DNA of 64,000 bases. It comes from Neodontobutis hainanensis. Taxonomy: Eukaryota > Chordata > Actinopteri > Gobiiformes > Odontobutidae. Below the pieces are notes generated by a model, which did no database searches, was not told the DNA's origin, and saw nothing but the letters and a program-made list of their open reading frames with translations. A program made the translations under genes and the position numbers. The DNA lies in contig JALDNG010000402.1 in NCBI GenBank assembly GCA_024349245.1, positions 1 to 64,000 on the forward strand, given 5' to 3'. This document shows positions 1-14,840 of this stretch, piece after piece (the first letter of the stretch is position 1; each line of letters starts with the position of its first letter).

Positions 1-2954
1 TGTTCGTGATATATTTAAAAAGTGAACTAAATTAAACAGCCATAATTTTTAACTGAAAAACGGCGAAAGATTCATTAATTATTAACTTATTTTTTAACGT
101 TAAATATATGTCCCGAACATAATCGTGTTAATCAATGTCTTATTTTGTTGTTAGATAAGAGTTCAATGCGGTTAGACCCAGTCCCCTGCACTATTTTCAT
201 TTATCCAATTGATTAGGTTATTAATCTTTCCATCAGATATATAAATAAAATAATATCTGTCAAAATACCTGAAAATTAATTGATAAACTGTTTAAATATA
301 GTAAGATAATAAATATTGTACTGCTGTTTTTCGAAAGTAGTACTTTTTTCATTTTAAAGTATATTTTAATAAGTTAAATTATACGGAATTGAAAAAACTA
401 TCATTTGAAATTATTAAATTTATTAATACCTTTATGATTTCACAACTAGTGAACTGCATTTTTAAAAATGTAATTTAATATCATTTCACGTGTAAAAATA
501 TTACCTTTGGAAAATCTATTTCATGATGTTTAAACTCTATACTGAGTATATATTACACTTCAATTGGGAAGCTGATGAGCGCTCGAGCGCAAACTATATA
601 ACACGTAAGATTAATTTTTCTGACTGATTGCCAAGATATATCATATTTATTTATGACGATTTGAGAATAGACGTCTTTTTTTCTCTTTGAACAAATTCCA
701 CAAATACACGGTCGCTCTTATGTTTCAAAGCGAGTTAGGGTTCGACTCTACTTTAAACCTAATTTTTAAACAATGAAAAAGGGGCTGACTAAATAGAATA
801 CCAGAACAACAAAATGCATAACGATAGCGTCTATGAAAGAAGTAAAATGAACATAAAATTCTTCGACAGATAAATTAATAGGTTTGTTCTTAAACTACAA
901 AAATGTGAATCACTTATTTTCCGAATGTAGTGATGTTGATCATAAAACATTAAAAGAACTTTTGTATTAAAATTAAATTTGATTAAAACTTATAATTTAT
1001 ACGAAATGGTTAATTTAGTATCTCTTTACATTATAGAGAAGTCTCATAATTGTCTCATCAAGATATTTTTGGGTATACTGGGATAGTTTTTCAAAAAATC
1101 CAGAGAAACGTGTATAAAGATCGATGAATCAAATTACCCAAAATCATTGATGATTTTTTTTCATTTTGATGTCTTTAAAATCTTTAAAAGAATCACATAA
1201 TTTCTTTTGACGTTCTTTGTATGATTTTACAAGTATTTATGTTCATAAAGTTTAAAACGTTTCATTAATTTATAACATGAATATTAAAGACATTTAACAA
1301 TTCTATTTCTGGCTGAACTCTGATAAATGACATATATACACGCCCTAAATCTATGTTAAATACTTTACGTAGATAGCGTAATTTTTGTTTTAGTTATTGC
1401 ATAATACAGTTTTCTATCTTTATTAATTTTCTCATGATAATGTCAAATAATTTATCTGTTTTAATTTATTAAAATTTATGGTTTTAATTTCTTTGATATT
1501 TTCCCGTTGTTTTCTAGAAATTTCCGATTTCGATAAAACACATCAAAACAGTAAAGTCAGAATAAACTTTACAAACTTAAATAATTTTTTTTCATTTTAA
1601 ACATGAAGAAAGATAATTTTATGGATTATCTCCCGCATATTTGCTCGTGAATAATTTGGCACAACCATTGTCAAATTGAATTTATCGAAGAATTAAATAG
1701 TTCAAATTTATGTGCAAAATATAAAATTGATACCTTATATCTGAATAGTTTTATGTTAGTAATATTCGTTGAATGTACTGTTATTTTACCACTTCGTTGT
1801 GACAAAATATAAATTACTCTTTAATACCTCTATTAAGAAGCAGATTAATCGTACTCTCAGAAACATCAGTTTGGTAATATTAATTTTTAATCGTATAATT
1901 TATTCACGTCAATTTAATGACATCATTCAAGCGATATATTTATTTTGCTTATATAAGATTTTAACTATTATTAGATTAGAATCATTTTTATTTAATCTTA
2001 AACGAGTAAACTAATGCGAATACAATATAGAAAAATCTACGTAATACTCTTAAGAAATATTTGTTCTCTAAAAACTGTCAAATTCTCAAAATAAAATACC
2101 AAAGATATAATTTACACAAAAGTGGCAAAATTTATTATTTAGCGAGCTTAATGATAAATTAAATTTTTGGAAAAAAAGTATTTAAGAATTAATCGTACAC
2201 TATCTATTTGCAATCCTAAAAAATATCTTGATATATTATAAAAAATATAATATTCCTTACTCTAAATATAAAAACTCAAATCAACGATAGATCAAATCAA
2301 TTTAATTAATAAAATTTACCCTTGTTTATCAGAATACAATGATATTGTTCAGCACAGACTCTTTATAATAAAAAATTTCCTGTGCATCTCCATTAATGAT
2401 ATTTAATTATTTTTCCATTATTGAGTCTTATCTTTTTCAAGTGTCTTTTTCATCTTAATCGAGGTTTTCACTGAAATATCGTGGTTTCCATTTGCTCATT
2501 GTAATCCGCTGAGTAATAAAAAATTTTGGATGCAACATTAATTTTAAAATATTTTAAGCGGTAATTATACTGAAAATTTATCCGATAAAGAAAAATTTCA
2601 TGAGTTCACGACACTTTATAATCATGAAATTATGAAATCAACAAATGAGACAGTTTTGATTTCACTTGTATTTTTTGCTTTTTTAATTTTTTCAAACAAA
2701 ATAAAAATATTTTGGACATTTTTATAATTTTATTCTTTAATTTTGATTGAAATATTCGTTGAATTTTAAATCTAAAGTTATGTTTATGGGCTGGATAACA
2801 TCTGATAAGTGTATTTATCTCTGAAATTACAAATTCACGAAAATTTGTAAAATTTGAAATATTAAAGTTAATTTATCTGGAAAAATAATAGTTTATTAAT
2901 TTGATTATTTTGAGCTAAATATGATTTTGTTGTGATGGTTTTTTGAATTTTTCT
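1..2954. other. AT-rich stretch, no gene seen
   Basis: Very AT-rich sequence with frequent stops in all frames. The only longer open frame (1769-2014, +) has low-complexity Phe/Ile/Leu/Asn composition, resembles no family I know, and has no flanking frame joined by a short intron. I see no convincing coding or structural feature. Confidence 0.6.
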
Positions 2955-3480
2955 CTAGTTTAAGCATCTCAACATACATTTTCTTGTGCTTCTTGATATT
3001 ACGCACATCATAAAACAAATTATGTTTTATAGCAGAAATAAATGCAGAAAAATTTTGATGGGAATTGAGGAGTATATCACCAATCCGTCAATTATACCGT
3101 TCTGCCCAGTTGTTCGTTCTTGATGCAGGATTATAAAAACAACCTGCATTTATTTTCCATTGTGATGGAGGAAATCTTTTTATCCATGTCCTCAAAAAAT
3201 AATTTCACAAGATTTTAAGGTTTTCGTCTTCTTTCAGTCGTGATTTTACTGATAATTAATGTAATTTCTTTTATTTTAAGTATTGTTAAAAGTTCACTGC
3301 ATGACAGAATTGTACATATGTTTTCCTTGCATACTTTGAATTTTGTGAACTTTCGTTATAAGCCTTGTTTGTAATGAAAATAACAACCGAGTATTTTACT
3401 CTCTGAAAATTCTTGTTTATCTTCCGATATTATAGAATACTTGAAATAAACAGTGATAATCCTGGAAATCCATTCCTATA
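2955..3480 (-). pseudogene. Decayed MULE-type (Mutator-like) transposase
   Basis: On the minus strand, 3410-3350 reads a GCYFHYKQGL block. This matches the conserved Gly-Cys-x-Phe-His-Phe-x-Gln element of MULE transposases and is followed at once by a stop. Further along, 3185-3088 reads Pro-Pro-x-x-Trp, then an RTNNWAERYN block, matching the RTNN-x-x-E signature near the C-terminal end of this transposase group, again followed by an in-frame stop. A last open segment (to about 2955) has the LLNSHQNF-like helix and a Lys-rich end typical of the region after RTNN. Frames shift between the blocks, so this is a dead copy. Its N-terminal part and terminal inverted repeats were not found; I searched by eye to about 3800. 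Confidence 0.6.
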
Positions 3481-6400
3481 TCAGTAGGACTATAATTTCG
3501 TTAAGAAAGTTACAAAACATATTTTTGTTGTTAAAAGCAAGACAGTACCTGAATAAAATGTTCCGTTCTAACATCCTACTCCATGATTTTCAGTTATTGA
3601 TTTAGCGGTGATGGCACACTTATTAAGGTACCATTAAAGAGTATGTGTCCATTTGGAAATTAAAGTTACATACTCGTTTGTGAGGCGTATCATCAATTGG
3701 TGGGATTATCCGCTGATATCGCTTCAATAATACCTCATAAAAATTGGTTTCTGTTGTTCACACTACTCATTTGAGGTACGGTTGCCTGATGAACCTTGAT
3801 ACCTAACTTCCATTTTCTATCTCCAAACTATTATTTATTTTTTTAGCTTTTGTTTGAATATCGTCATAACACGATGCGAATATGAATTTTAATTTTTTGT
3901 GTATATATTCATATATTCGATGAGGATAAAGAGACCAAACAGTAATTTCTCTGAAACTAAGGTAAACACATCAGAATTTGGTGGGGATAAAGATGTTTAT
4001 GAATTTAAATATTTAATTTGCTGCTTTTTATTTCATGTACACTTCCCTTTAGCTGTTATATTATCTTCGTTTCGATTTATATTACAGAGCACGATTGTAA
4101 TTCGCACTTTGAACACCTATTGTAAATTATCTAAATATATTTTCGATTAAAGTGGTAATTATAATCTTAAAATTTATATGTCTTCTGAATTCCAGTCATA
4201 TTAAATATAAACCCAAGCTGGAGAAAAGTATTTTCTGAGTTTTACTCAAAATAACAGTTCTGTTAAAGTAAACATTTCTAAACGTATTCCCTCGATAATG
4301 TGTTTTTTGTGCTTTTACAAGTCAATCATAAAATGACGAATCTATGCGGCTTTTCAATAGAAACATAGTTTTATTTCCTCCTTTAATCTCCTTTCTATGT
4401 TTCAAAAATATTCACTAATTTTTTGAAACACTTTCGAAGGAAATTATTCGAAGCATGTAACTCTCAAATTTAGAAAACAGATTTCATTTACAACTGCAAA
4501 AATGGAGAATAAATAAGTTTTTTCCAAATATATGTATGAAATCTTCGAAATGAAGGAAAAATACTTCAATTCTTTGAAGAGCATTGGAATGTATTTTGGA
4601 AAATGCCGAGATAGGGATTCGTTGTTTAAATGTCTTATGATGGTTTCACTTCTCTTATTATCATCTAAAAGATACAAAACTACAGAACATGATCAAACCC
4701 CAAGTATTTTTGCTTCTCTGTCTTTAATCGTCAACTGTTTAACCCAAAGTGGATTTTATAAAAGCTTTCCTCACCTATATCGAACGGCGCTGACTACTGT
4801 TGATGAGGCGCTGGCTTTCAGCTCCATCAGGGAATCTGCTTAATAATGATAAACTCGGGTTATTTGAGAAAGTAATGTATTTTTATACCGAAGCCATAAT
4901 AAAAATCGCTTCACCTCTGTATATCTTCTGTTTTTAAACAAAAAAATAAATACATTTAATCAATCAGATTATAGATGTTAAAAAATTACAAAAAATAATC
5001 ATCTCATAAATTTTTGAATCAATATTATTATCTAAACCTTGAAAATAAAAAATAACATAAAATGTTAGGCAATAGTTATAACACTATCATAGGACATATT
5101 AAAACTTCAAAAATTCATGTTCTCCAAGAAAATAATACAATTGCCGTTTTTTGAAATTATTTTAAATGGTAAGATGATAAAAACGTGTAAATGGTATTTT
5201 GAACATTCTATAACTACATAAAACACGTATACCATATAAAATGTTAAAATTCTTTATTTTTAATTTCGAACCTCATCCTTCAAGTAATACAAATGAATTA
5301 TTGAGACCAGAATGCCATTTACAGATTCTTAGTCTGAAAGGTGTAATCATTTGCATTTTTTGATATCTTCTCTGGTCAGTGAGAAATTGTGATTGTTTTT
5401 CACAAGATACATTTTATTAAATAATCGAGAAAACAGCAAAGAGAGTTGCAAAGTCTTGTATATGAAGAGGTGGATCTGATCAGGCAGAGTTAAGACCATT
5501 TTTACATTCGATCTGTATCCTATTGTTTATAACTTCTGGCAGCAATGTAATGGATAATCTTTTGAGAATTCACTTATTAAAACGATATTCATTGTTGCAT
5601 TCTTCAGAATTCTGATGTCTCTGCTAACCGATTGTCCAATGTACCAAACTATTCTATGGAGTGCATTCGATGGCAAGCTGTTCTCTCGTGAAATTAGTTT
5701 CAAAGTTTGAGTCTTAGAACTTCAAAATAATGTTTTTTGGTTTTTACATTAAGATATCCAAAATAATACAGAGAGTAGGTTGTATGCTTGTGTGGAATTA
5801 ATGAAAAATTATTCACGATTCATAATTTTTTTTCCTTTTAAACCGAGAAGCATATTACTCAGGAGAACAATAGGTTTGTTTAAATATGAAACAGTGAATA
5901 ACACGTCTCATGATTATCACAAAAATCTAACAAAGTAGTTTTTGCCAATATTTAAAAATCTGTGACTTTTTAACTCCAGTTAAGAAGAAATTAAGATAAT
6001 TCATTAATTAAACATGAATGGGATAAAGGCAGTTACCTTACCTCAAGGCTGTTGTGAATCAAAAAATGTTTTATTTTAAAGACAAAATATAAGAATTTAG
6101 AAGCTTTCCTTTTTATAGAAATTTAGTGAGTATTTCCATATCATAGAGGGTAGGTATATGTTGTGTACCCCTGCCCCTTTCTGTTTATTCTCTCTAAAAA
6201 ATGTCGTCATTTGATTTCATTGTGTATTATATGAAGATTAGTTTGCAAACTTATTAAGTTACTTTCTGTTATACCCTTTTCATTTTTTTACATTATCGTG
6301 AATGCGACTTGCGTCTAAATCACTAAAATCATCCTTCGAAAGCTGAAAAGGAATATTTTATGACAGTTTTAATGGTAATATATCTTTGTGAAGAAAGTAG

Positions 6401-9400
6401 TTCGTGGGTTATGTGAGAAAATTACACTTAATGGAATTTTGATTTGACGCTCTTTTATTGCCTGAACCAGTGATATAGAGAATTTTTGGACTCTAATTTC
6501 GTCTAATACGATCAAAGATACTTATTAGTCCCGTCTGGGTAACCCACTTTTCAACATAACAAGATTTGAATTTTTGTCTTTAAAGTGATCACCTTTCTTT
6601 TGATCTCAAAAAGTATTCCTCGAGAACCTCTTTAATTGTTATAGAAACAAATAAATTTGAATAACTGACAGTATCGATGATAAAAATATGTTAAATTTCA
6701 AAAAAATTGAATTTATACTTGTCGAATAATTTAAATCCGATTTATTTTCACATAAATAAAAAACTGATTTGAAAATTGGCCTCGACATTTAAAGTTGTAG
6801 AAAACTTACAGGAGACAATAGACTATATGTCAACAAAAAGTTTTGATTCAGACTAAAAAGAGACATTTTCCAAAAATAGGCACAAAACCTCATGGCTTAC
6901 TTTTATAAAATTGACACGATTCATTTTTAATCTTTCAGTTATGTAAATTTTCATGCTATTCTTACACCGTATCAATTTAAAGAAAACATTTTTTATGAGC
7001 TTCGTCGATTATCCTGTGTAAGGTTTATGAGAATAGAGAGAAGAACCATTTACTTTTAAAAAACAGTGTAGCATTTAAAAATTCTTTGAGGTCAGATTTA
7101 ATAAAGATTTATTGAGAGGTAGTCAATATAGCTTTCATACCATATGTATGTGCTCTCATTTGGCATTTAAGAATAATTTAATTTTTGAATCGTGTTAAAA
7201 AAAACAAGAATTCACGTTTTTCAATTATTCCTTATTAGCTATGAAGAATTGTCTTGATTAGTTAGATTCATAGAGGCTCAAAATCAATGATAGGAAAGTT
7301 TTCGACCTCACTGAAGTTCCACTTATGTTGTCGTGACCTATCTTCGGATCCATGTTAATTTAAAAACTTCAAAAAAATTGCATATCCCATTTTACCACTT
7401 CCTATATTTTATTGCAGACAATGAAACATAAATTGAATATTTGTGAGGTACATTTAATATGTTTTCGTGTTGTTTTTGACAAATTTTTAAAATAATCATA
7501 CATGAAGCCTTTTAATTGAGAAAAGTTTCTGAGGCTTTTTTAATTTAAGGAACTTCAACCGTGTGAAAGTTAATTTAGATGAGAATCAGCGAATTTATTC
7601 AAACATGCTTTATATGTTGACAGTTTCGGATGTGGACCGTTTCATGTTCTCGCGAAATTCATTCATTCAAATATTCAACATTCTGAAATAATAAAGCTTG
7701 TGGTAAATTTATTTAAGAAGGAAAAATTTTGAAAATGTCTGAAACAGAAAAATTCTACGAGGAGGTATCTTACAGAGGTTTGAAAATTCATGCGCGAGTT
7801 TGAAGAGTGGACAATATTAAAAATGTATTTTAAATTTTAATATTCCATCAAATGTCATTTATGAATATTTTTTAAATTTTCATAAGTTTTTTGAATTTTT
7901 TATTTTCTCGAATAGTTTGAAAATAAAATTTTTAAAATTATATAAGTTTAAAAAATAATACATATTTGAGCTTTTTTATAAGTACACCTCATTCAGGTAT
8001 TAGACTGTCAAATCATAACCTGATAATACCAGAAATTGATGAATTAAATTTATGAAATATACGAACTTTAATATTTTTCTCGTTTTTTAGATTTTGTTTT
8101 TCCATGTAAAATATCATTATAGATATGACCATATATTATGAAACTGATTCGAGTTTAAAAAATATTAAAATAAGAGTTATTCAAAATTTTGGCATATTAA
8201 TTCGATACAAGGGACACAATCTCTAGTTGGAAGTGTTATCCTTAAGAAATATTCGGCTTTTGTAAAATATAAATTGAATGAAACATATAGAAACGATAAT
8301 GAGTGACTAAATAAATGGTTTAGCTAGCGTGAATAATATCTCATACATTAAATATCATTCAATTTTATTTCATAGTTCATGAAAAAATACGGTTTTGTTT
8401 GAACTGTTAATGAATCTACTTCTTTTATAAATACGCTCAAACTGTAAGCACTATCTATTCCGATGATTCACACTTTAATACAAAATAACGTTACATAAAT
8501 GCAAAAAAGGTAAAAAATATTGTCAGGCAGCTTTTTATTCATTATTGAAATCAATATAGATTTATATTTATCACATAACTAAAATTAGTTTACTATGTTG
8601 AAGTTGACTTTGACTTTCTTATTATATTTTCCTCAGAAATGTGGAAATCAGATAACAAAAGGTGACCTATTTCCCCGACAGCTAATTAAAATAGTTTAAG
8701 GTCCTCCATATTGACAGAGGTTGGTTTAAGTCTATATGAGATGGGATCTCACAACCTAAAACCATACTCATCTGAACATGGATCTTCGCTAAACCTGTTA
8801 CCTCTCATGTTATATAAGGCCCACAGTAGAAGCCTTATTTTGGGGCTATGTCCATGAGAACATTCCTTGAAAATTCTAACCCTTTGTTTGGCTCATTTTG
8901 ACATAGAACAACAAATTTTGTTCATAATTTTAGAAGTATAAATTAATCATATTTTAATTTTTGTACATGAAAATTAATTTTTAATATGAATCTATTAAAT
9001 TTCATTTTAAAACAAAGCAATGTGAATCTTTCGACATTTTTATTATGATCTTAAATAAAGTGATTTCTATTAAAAATACAACAATAAAATCGAAAAAATA
9101 TTTGAAAGTAACTTATTAATTTTAAAATCATTAGTTTTTGACATTATTAGCAGGAAATATAAAAGTCAACATTCAGAACGCGTAAATAAATTTCGAGTGG
9201 CCAGCTATCATGTGATAGTAAAGAAATAATTCTGGTTGAAACTCCGGTAACATACGAAACAATGCGAACCTTATCTTGAGAAACGGAACTCTTAAGCTGT
9301 TACGGTTTCAGGCTCTCCTCTTTATGTTAAAAAGAAAAGGCATCATCTTATGAATTCTAAGAACATAACAGTGTCTTCCAGTGAGAATAATAATCAATCG

Positions 9401-12119
9401 ATTTTTGTGTTTTTAGTCACATATTGAGAGGTTTTGTGGTTAAGAAACATAAAATTACGTATAATCCAAAACCTTGCCGTAAATGCGTGTTAGATATTCG
9501 TTCTATTATTTATTGATAAATCGTGGTTACTCTGTGATTTTCGAGTTAATAAGATATAACAGACTATTATCGTTTTAATTCCTGTCCTTGTTTCAATACA
9601 CGTTCGATCGAAATTAATACTGTGTATCAAAAAATGAAAAATGGCATTAAACAGGAAAGCAGCGAATAGTTAAATATTTTGATGGTTTACTTCATGCTTC
9701 AAATAAATTTATGTTGTAAGTACAAAAGGATTATTGATTCGCGAATATTTTTGTTGAGCTGCCACTCGTTCAATTTTCTTATCTAAAAAATATTTTAATT
9801 GTTTTCGGCTTATTTTTACATTTTATCAAATCAATTGGTTTAAAGTCAAACGAAATCTTCTGTCAAGTCTAGGTTTACTTGAATACAGTGAGGTGGTAGA
9901 CGTAAAATTGTTGAGAGCTTTTAATTAAGTTATTTTAATGTGAATATTCAATTCAGGAATTTATGATATTATAGTAACAGAATTTTAAGATTTCCCTTTT
10001 GAAATATTTTAAACCATAATTTTCAATTGACTTGATGAGGATGTTGATATGGATTACCATAACAAAATTTAAGTTTTAAAAACTTAGGATACTCATTAAA
10101 AAGATCAATATAAATTTGTTTTGCATAAGATTATCATGAGAAAATTATCACAGATCCGTATACTGAACAATCATGTCCTAAAATTATGTTGATTTAATAT
10201 CTCAAATATAATCCTTGAAACAATTAGCTGAAGCGTTACCTGAATTTCGAATGTCAATATATGACATACTAATATCCACGTATAAAATATTATCTTTTAT
10301 TATCTTCGAGATAAACAATAAATTGAGAGAGAGTGAGATAAATGAAAACTAGATATCAATAGGAAGATATTATCTCGGCTGATGATTTAAAAATTTAATA
10401 GCCTTAAAAAACGCCATCTTGGAACCGTTATGTTATGAATAGAAGCTAATCAATTATTTCGTTAACTAGTGGTATAAAATATTAGGAGAATAATCGTAGT
10501 TATTGTAAGGCAAAATTTTTTATTTTAACTGTTATTTAGCTAAAATTAAACAAACGAATTTACAAGATAGATGGAAATAAAATATATTTAATGGAATATT
10601 GGAACAAACAACAATATGTATGGAATCATGGTTGAATTATTTTAACAGTTTTAAAAAATCAAGAGTCGATTTTTGACGTATATGAAAAAGTTCATATTTT
10701 GTTGTATCCAATAATACGTCTAGTTAGGAAAGTTGAGTTTACTCAAAAACAGTTATAAATACCAAGATTACCAATACTTTTAAGAGTTAAGCAAGGATGA
10801 TTGTCTCATTATTATATTTCAGTGAGGTAATTACCACTCGAAAAAGAAATATCCAACCGGAAATTGATGAAAATATGATTTTTGACGTTAACATTTATTT
10901 TATGTTTAATACACGATGGATTATGTACCTTCTATTATCCTGTGTATTTTCGCGGTATCGTGTCGGCTAGAGCTTTGATAAACTCCAAAAAATGGTCTTA
11001 CGACCTGGAAACACACTAATACCTGACCTAACTTACCCACATACTCAAGTGATGGTCAGATAATTTATCCACTGCATTCATTTACAAATTTGAAAAACTG
11101 AACTTTCTCCTATTTTTCTGAGTCAAACAAGAATATTCTATACGATTATTGTTTTCTTTTAACTGCTGGAGCCGATGAAACTCTTTCAAGTTCGCCAGAT
11201 TGCGCATTTTTCAGATTTTCAAAGGTTTGTGCAAGATAAAAGAGTCATTTTTTAAAATTTGGTCAAACTTGAATAAAGTTAATTTTCGTTCAAATAATAC
11301 TTTCTGAGCTTTAAAATTTATATTTGCATTTGAAAATTCAGTTTAAGAATGTCATCTCAAATAAATCTTATCGAAAAGTTTGTCTATTGGCTTTTTTTCA
11401 CCCTTGAAATTAACAATTGTAATATCCTTATAACTCTGAGTAAAATGAAGCCATGAAAATTAAAACTAGCTTAATATCGTTTTTTAGCATACAGTAAGTT
11501 ATTAAGATAAAAATATTGGAATTGAGTCTATATTTTAGATTTACACTGTAAATATTGATATTACTTTTTTGAATGTTGAAGAATCGTGGCTGATAGCACT
11601 TTATTTTCTATTTTATGACCAATTATAAATTTTTCTACGTATCACGATTAATAAAAAAATATTGTTCCAATTTATTACAATTCGATGTAGATAATTTTTT
11701 ACGTGGGAATTTAAAAATATAAGGGACTAACTGCATATGCGTATATCTCAGTATAGTTTGTTTTGTTCAATCAACCAATTTTCATCTTTCGAAAACTTTG
11801 ACTGTTAAAATTGAATACAATGCGAGTTTGATAGTTTAAACGTGAGAAAATATCAAAGGGTGAAATTATATTGACTTTTGTTAAATAGTGAGCATGCGGA
11901 AAATTTATGTCAGCGATTTTTGTAGGTCAGAGTGAGTCAGAATAGAGCAGATGTTTTTCAAAGGGTCTTACATTCCTGATATGTTATCCGACAGAAATCT
12001 AATCTCAGTGCATACTTCCGCGGCTTTAGCTTGTATGTAAGCAAATTCGTTCGTCTCTCGGTTATTCGGTTTTTTAGGATCGATTGTGGTCTGTGTTCAT
12101 AATATCTCTTTTATCCCAC
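3481..12119. other. Long non-coding stretch with a few uncertain open frames
   Basis: About 8.6 kb of AT-rich sequence without a gene I can support. Around 4440-4845 open frames of 77 and 103 codons overlap on opposite strands; neither matches a known family nor extends through plausible micro-introns. GC is locally higher near 5280-5700, 8640-8880 and 10920-11080, but I could not read a consistent protein or a structured RNA there. Confidence 0.5.
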
Positions 12120-12720
12120 TTTAAGTTTCTATACCCCTCAGCCTCTCGCCAGTTCGCGTCTGCGAAGGTTTATTCGCTTCTAACCAAAAAGACATAGGAG
12201 TATCTCGCTACCTTTATTTACTTTATAGATTTTGTCCCCTAGACTTTCCAAAAGGAGAGCCCTGCATTGACGAACTAGAACATCTCCCATTTGACAAAAC
12301 AAAAAAGTTAGATTATCGCCATTTGTCAAAAGACGTATCGATTCAACAGCCTCTATCCTGGCCAGGGTACTTCCTTCCATAACCTCTAGGAACTCTCCTC
12401 TCTGAAGCTAATACACCTCAAGATTTCTTAATCTTACAATGAGGAATATTTTTCCACTTAAAAATTTCAAAGCGGCTGACCTCTCGGAGACACTTACACT
12501 TCCTCTACTTTACCAACTCGGTTTAAATTTTTAAGTTATATTTTCTGTACGAATAGCATTTCTCCGTTCGCATAATTATTGGCAATAGCTCTTAAGCGAC
12601 TTAACTAATATTCTGCTGCGAAAAATGTTGTTCATCATTTCAGTCGATAACCACACCAGCAGTAGCATTTATATGTTTCTCTTGTGCAAGGAAATAGCTT
12701 AAACTAGTTTAGAAACATTT
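12120..12720. other. Coding-like region, strand unresolved
   Basis: GC is raised and long frames are open on both strands. On minus, a frame from about 12,540 to 12,180 is interrupted by one TAG that a 30-nt GT...AG segment would remove. It includes a 66-residue part beginning MEGSTLARIEAVESIRLL. On plus, an overlapping frame runs from about 12,122 to 12,430, with a single TAA near 12,400. Composition and codon choice look protein-like in both. I recognise neither product and cannot decide the strand. It could be exons of an unknown gene or a decayed element. Confidence 0.35.
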
Positions 12721-14840
12721 CTGTTAACCATTGTGTCTGCAAGCTCAGTTATTTTATCAACCAGATTCTCTTGTTAATCCGCAAGGCTTCTGGGCCCGTT
12801 AGCTGTCTATGCTTAAATCCATCCTCGTTCATAAATATCTTGGATACAATCAAACATTTATGAACACATATTTTTACAATTTGTTTAAATATGTAAGCTC
12901 GACAGGGTTTAGATAAAATCAAACAAGTTTTTGGCAGATTTTGACGAACATAGAAAATGAAGGTTAAGCTCATCTACGATGACCCTCTACACCGGTTACT
13001 CTGATACTTAATGGCTAGAATAAGTGTTTTAATTCGAGCGCCAAGTTCTTTGTTATTTGATTGGTAGATAAGCTAAGATAGACATCAAATTTTTCTGTCT
13101 TAGCCTTTTTGAGCTTATTCGATTTCTCTGAATTTGAAGGCATACAAACAGAATATTTAAAAATTTTTATAAAATAGAACCATCTGAGTAAACAATTTTG
13201 AAATTGTGGTTCCAATTTTTAAACATCGCCAGTTTGAGTTAAATTTTTAAAATTTATCAACGGCCTTCAAATATAAAGAACAATAAAATTGCTCTTAAAC
13301 TCATCTGCAGCTGCGCGTACTCAATATGAAACGACTCATTATAATTTAAATATTTAAGTCGCTATTCTTTGTTTTTTCCCTTGTATTTTTTACTTTTATG
13401 GACTAAAATTTTATTATTTTAAATTTTCTTAATCTAAACCTAGCTCTTCGTGATCGCTAAGTTTTTCATGTGGAAACTTAATATGAATATAATCTAGTTA
13501 AATATAAACTCAAATTAAACTCATTTGTTGAATAATAATCATAAGAGGGATTTTAACTTATTTTGTAAAACAGCCAAAAAGGTATTTACTGTTCTAACAG
13601 ATTATTGTTTTGGTTTTTGTCTCAACTAACATATCATGAGAACTGTATTGAAATTATCGTCGATAGAAAGCGGTTACTTTAACATTATATAAACATTCGT
13701 GAACTAAGTCAAATTATTTTTTATTGAGCTACTTAGGTGGATATTATTTTTATTTTTTCAAAAATTATGTTTGGCCTCATTCCATTTTTTATAAATTATA
13801 AAATGTAAATATTGGAAAAATTTGACAATTTTTACAGGTAGTAGTTTTTCTTTTCAAACGTATCCTTGAAAATTCTCTTCTTAAAACTTAAAAAAGTATA
13901 TATTCTTGAGTCCGTTGTAAGCAAAAGCGTTTTTATTTTATGAAATTATACAAAGAATCGAATGCCGTCAGCTTTTATATATTTTATAAATTCCAACAGT
14001 CACAATTTAAGATTTTAATTACCAATCATAAAATTCTGGATGTGTTTTTTCGTGAATTTATAAATCAAGCATCTGAGTAATACTTTAATTAAATTATATC
14101 TATTAAATTCACAAATCTGCGCAAGCCCAGAGTTTATCACGCCGCCTTTTGTGGATATTCTACTGTTTACTGCAAAACAGAAATGGGTTATTTGAATCTT
14201 TCGTGTTTTCAATCAAAATTATGAAAAGCCCTGGTGTACCTTTAATTTTGAGTGTATAAACCGGTCATTTCGTAAAATATAACTTATATTTCATGATTTA
14301 AGTTTTTGAAATCTTTAGAACAAAATAAATTACGTTATTTTATGTTAAATCGCAAGCTTGCGCATAAGCTTAATGATGAACCAAGTGTTAAACCTTTTTT
14401 CCAAAAATTTTACGTAAAAAGAGCCATCGCCTGCTCGTGATATATTTTGTTATTATAAAATTTGTGCTAAAAGAGCTTTCTTTGATTTCACTATCTTCGG
14501 GTCCAAAATAACTCACTTTTATCCTGAGTTGGCGATTTTACATGGATTAAACAGGTCGTGTTTAAGAATGTTTTATCCGCTTCAGATTTTTCGTATTTTT
14601 TTGATTAAAAGACGAGCTGCTTTTTTATTTTATTACAGCTTATAATTGAAAAAATAAATTCAGAAATGGTTTTAAAAATAAATTTTCATGCTTTATTTTA
14701 ACACGATTTCATAAAGTTGCGTGTTACTCCAGTCTCATCTTGAAATAAGTTAAACAGTTGAATAATCATTATCGAACATCACATATTCAAAGAACTAATT
14801 AAATTAAGCTTCTGATACTTGTCGAGAATCGTCGGACATA
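12721..14840. other. Intergenic, no supported gene
   Basis: AT-rich sequence upstream of the elongin C gene. Short open frames near 12,780-13,020 (for example a 15-codon frame from an ATG at about 12,957, plus strand) might be exons, but I could not join them into a protein. Confidence 0.45.

Noticed and set aside
738..760. GGTTCGACTC string resembling a tRNA T-loop (B box)
   Set aside because: No matching 5-bp T stem, no A box at the right distance upstream, and no acceptor stem can be formed.
1769..2014. 81-codon open frame
   Set aside because: Low-complexity Phe/Ile/Leu/Asn composition, no family match, no neighbouring exon.
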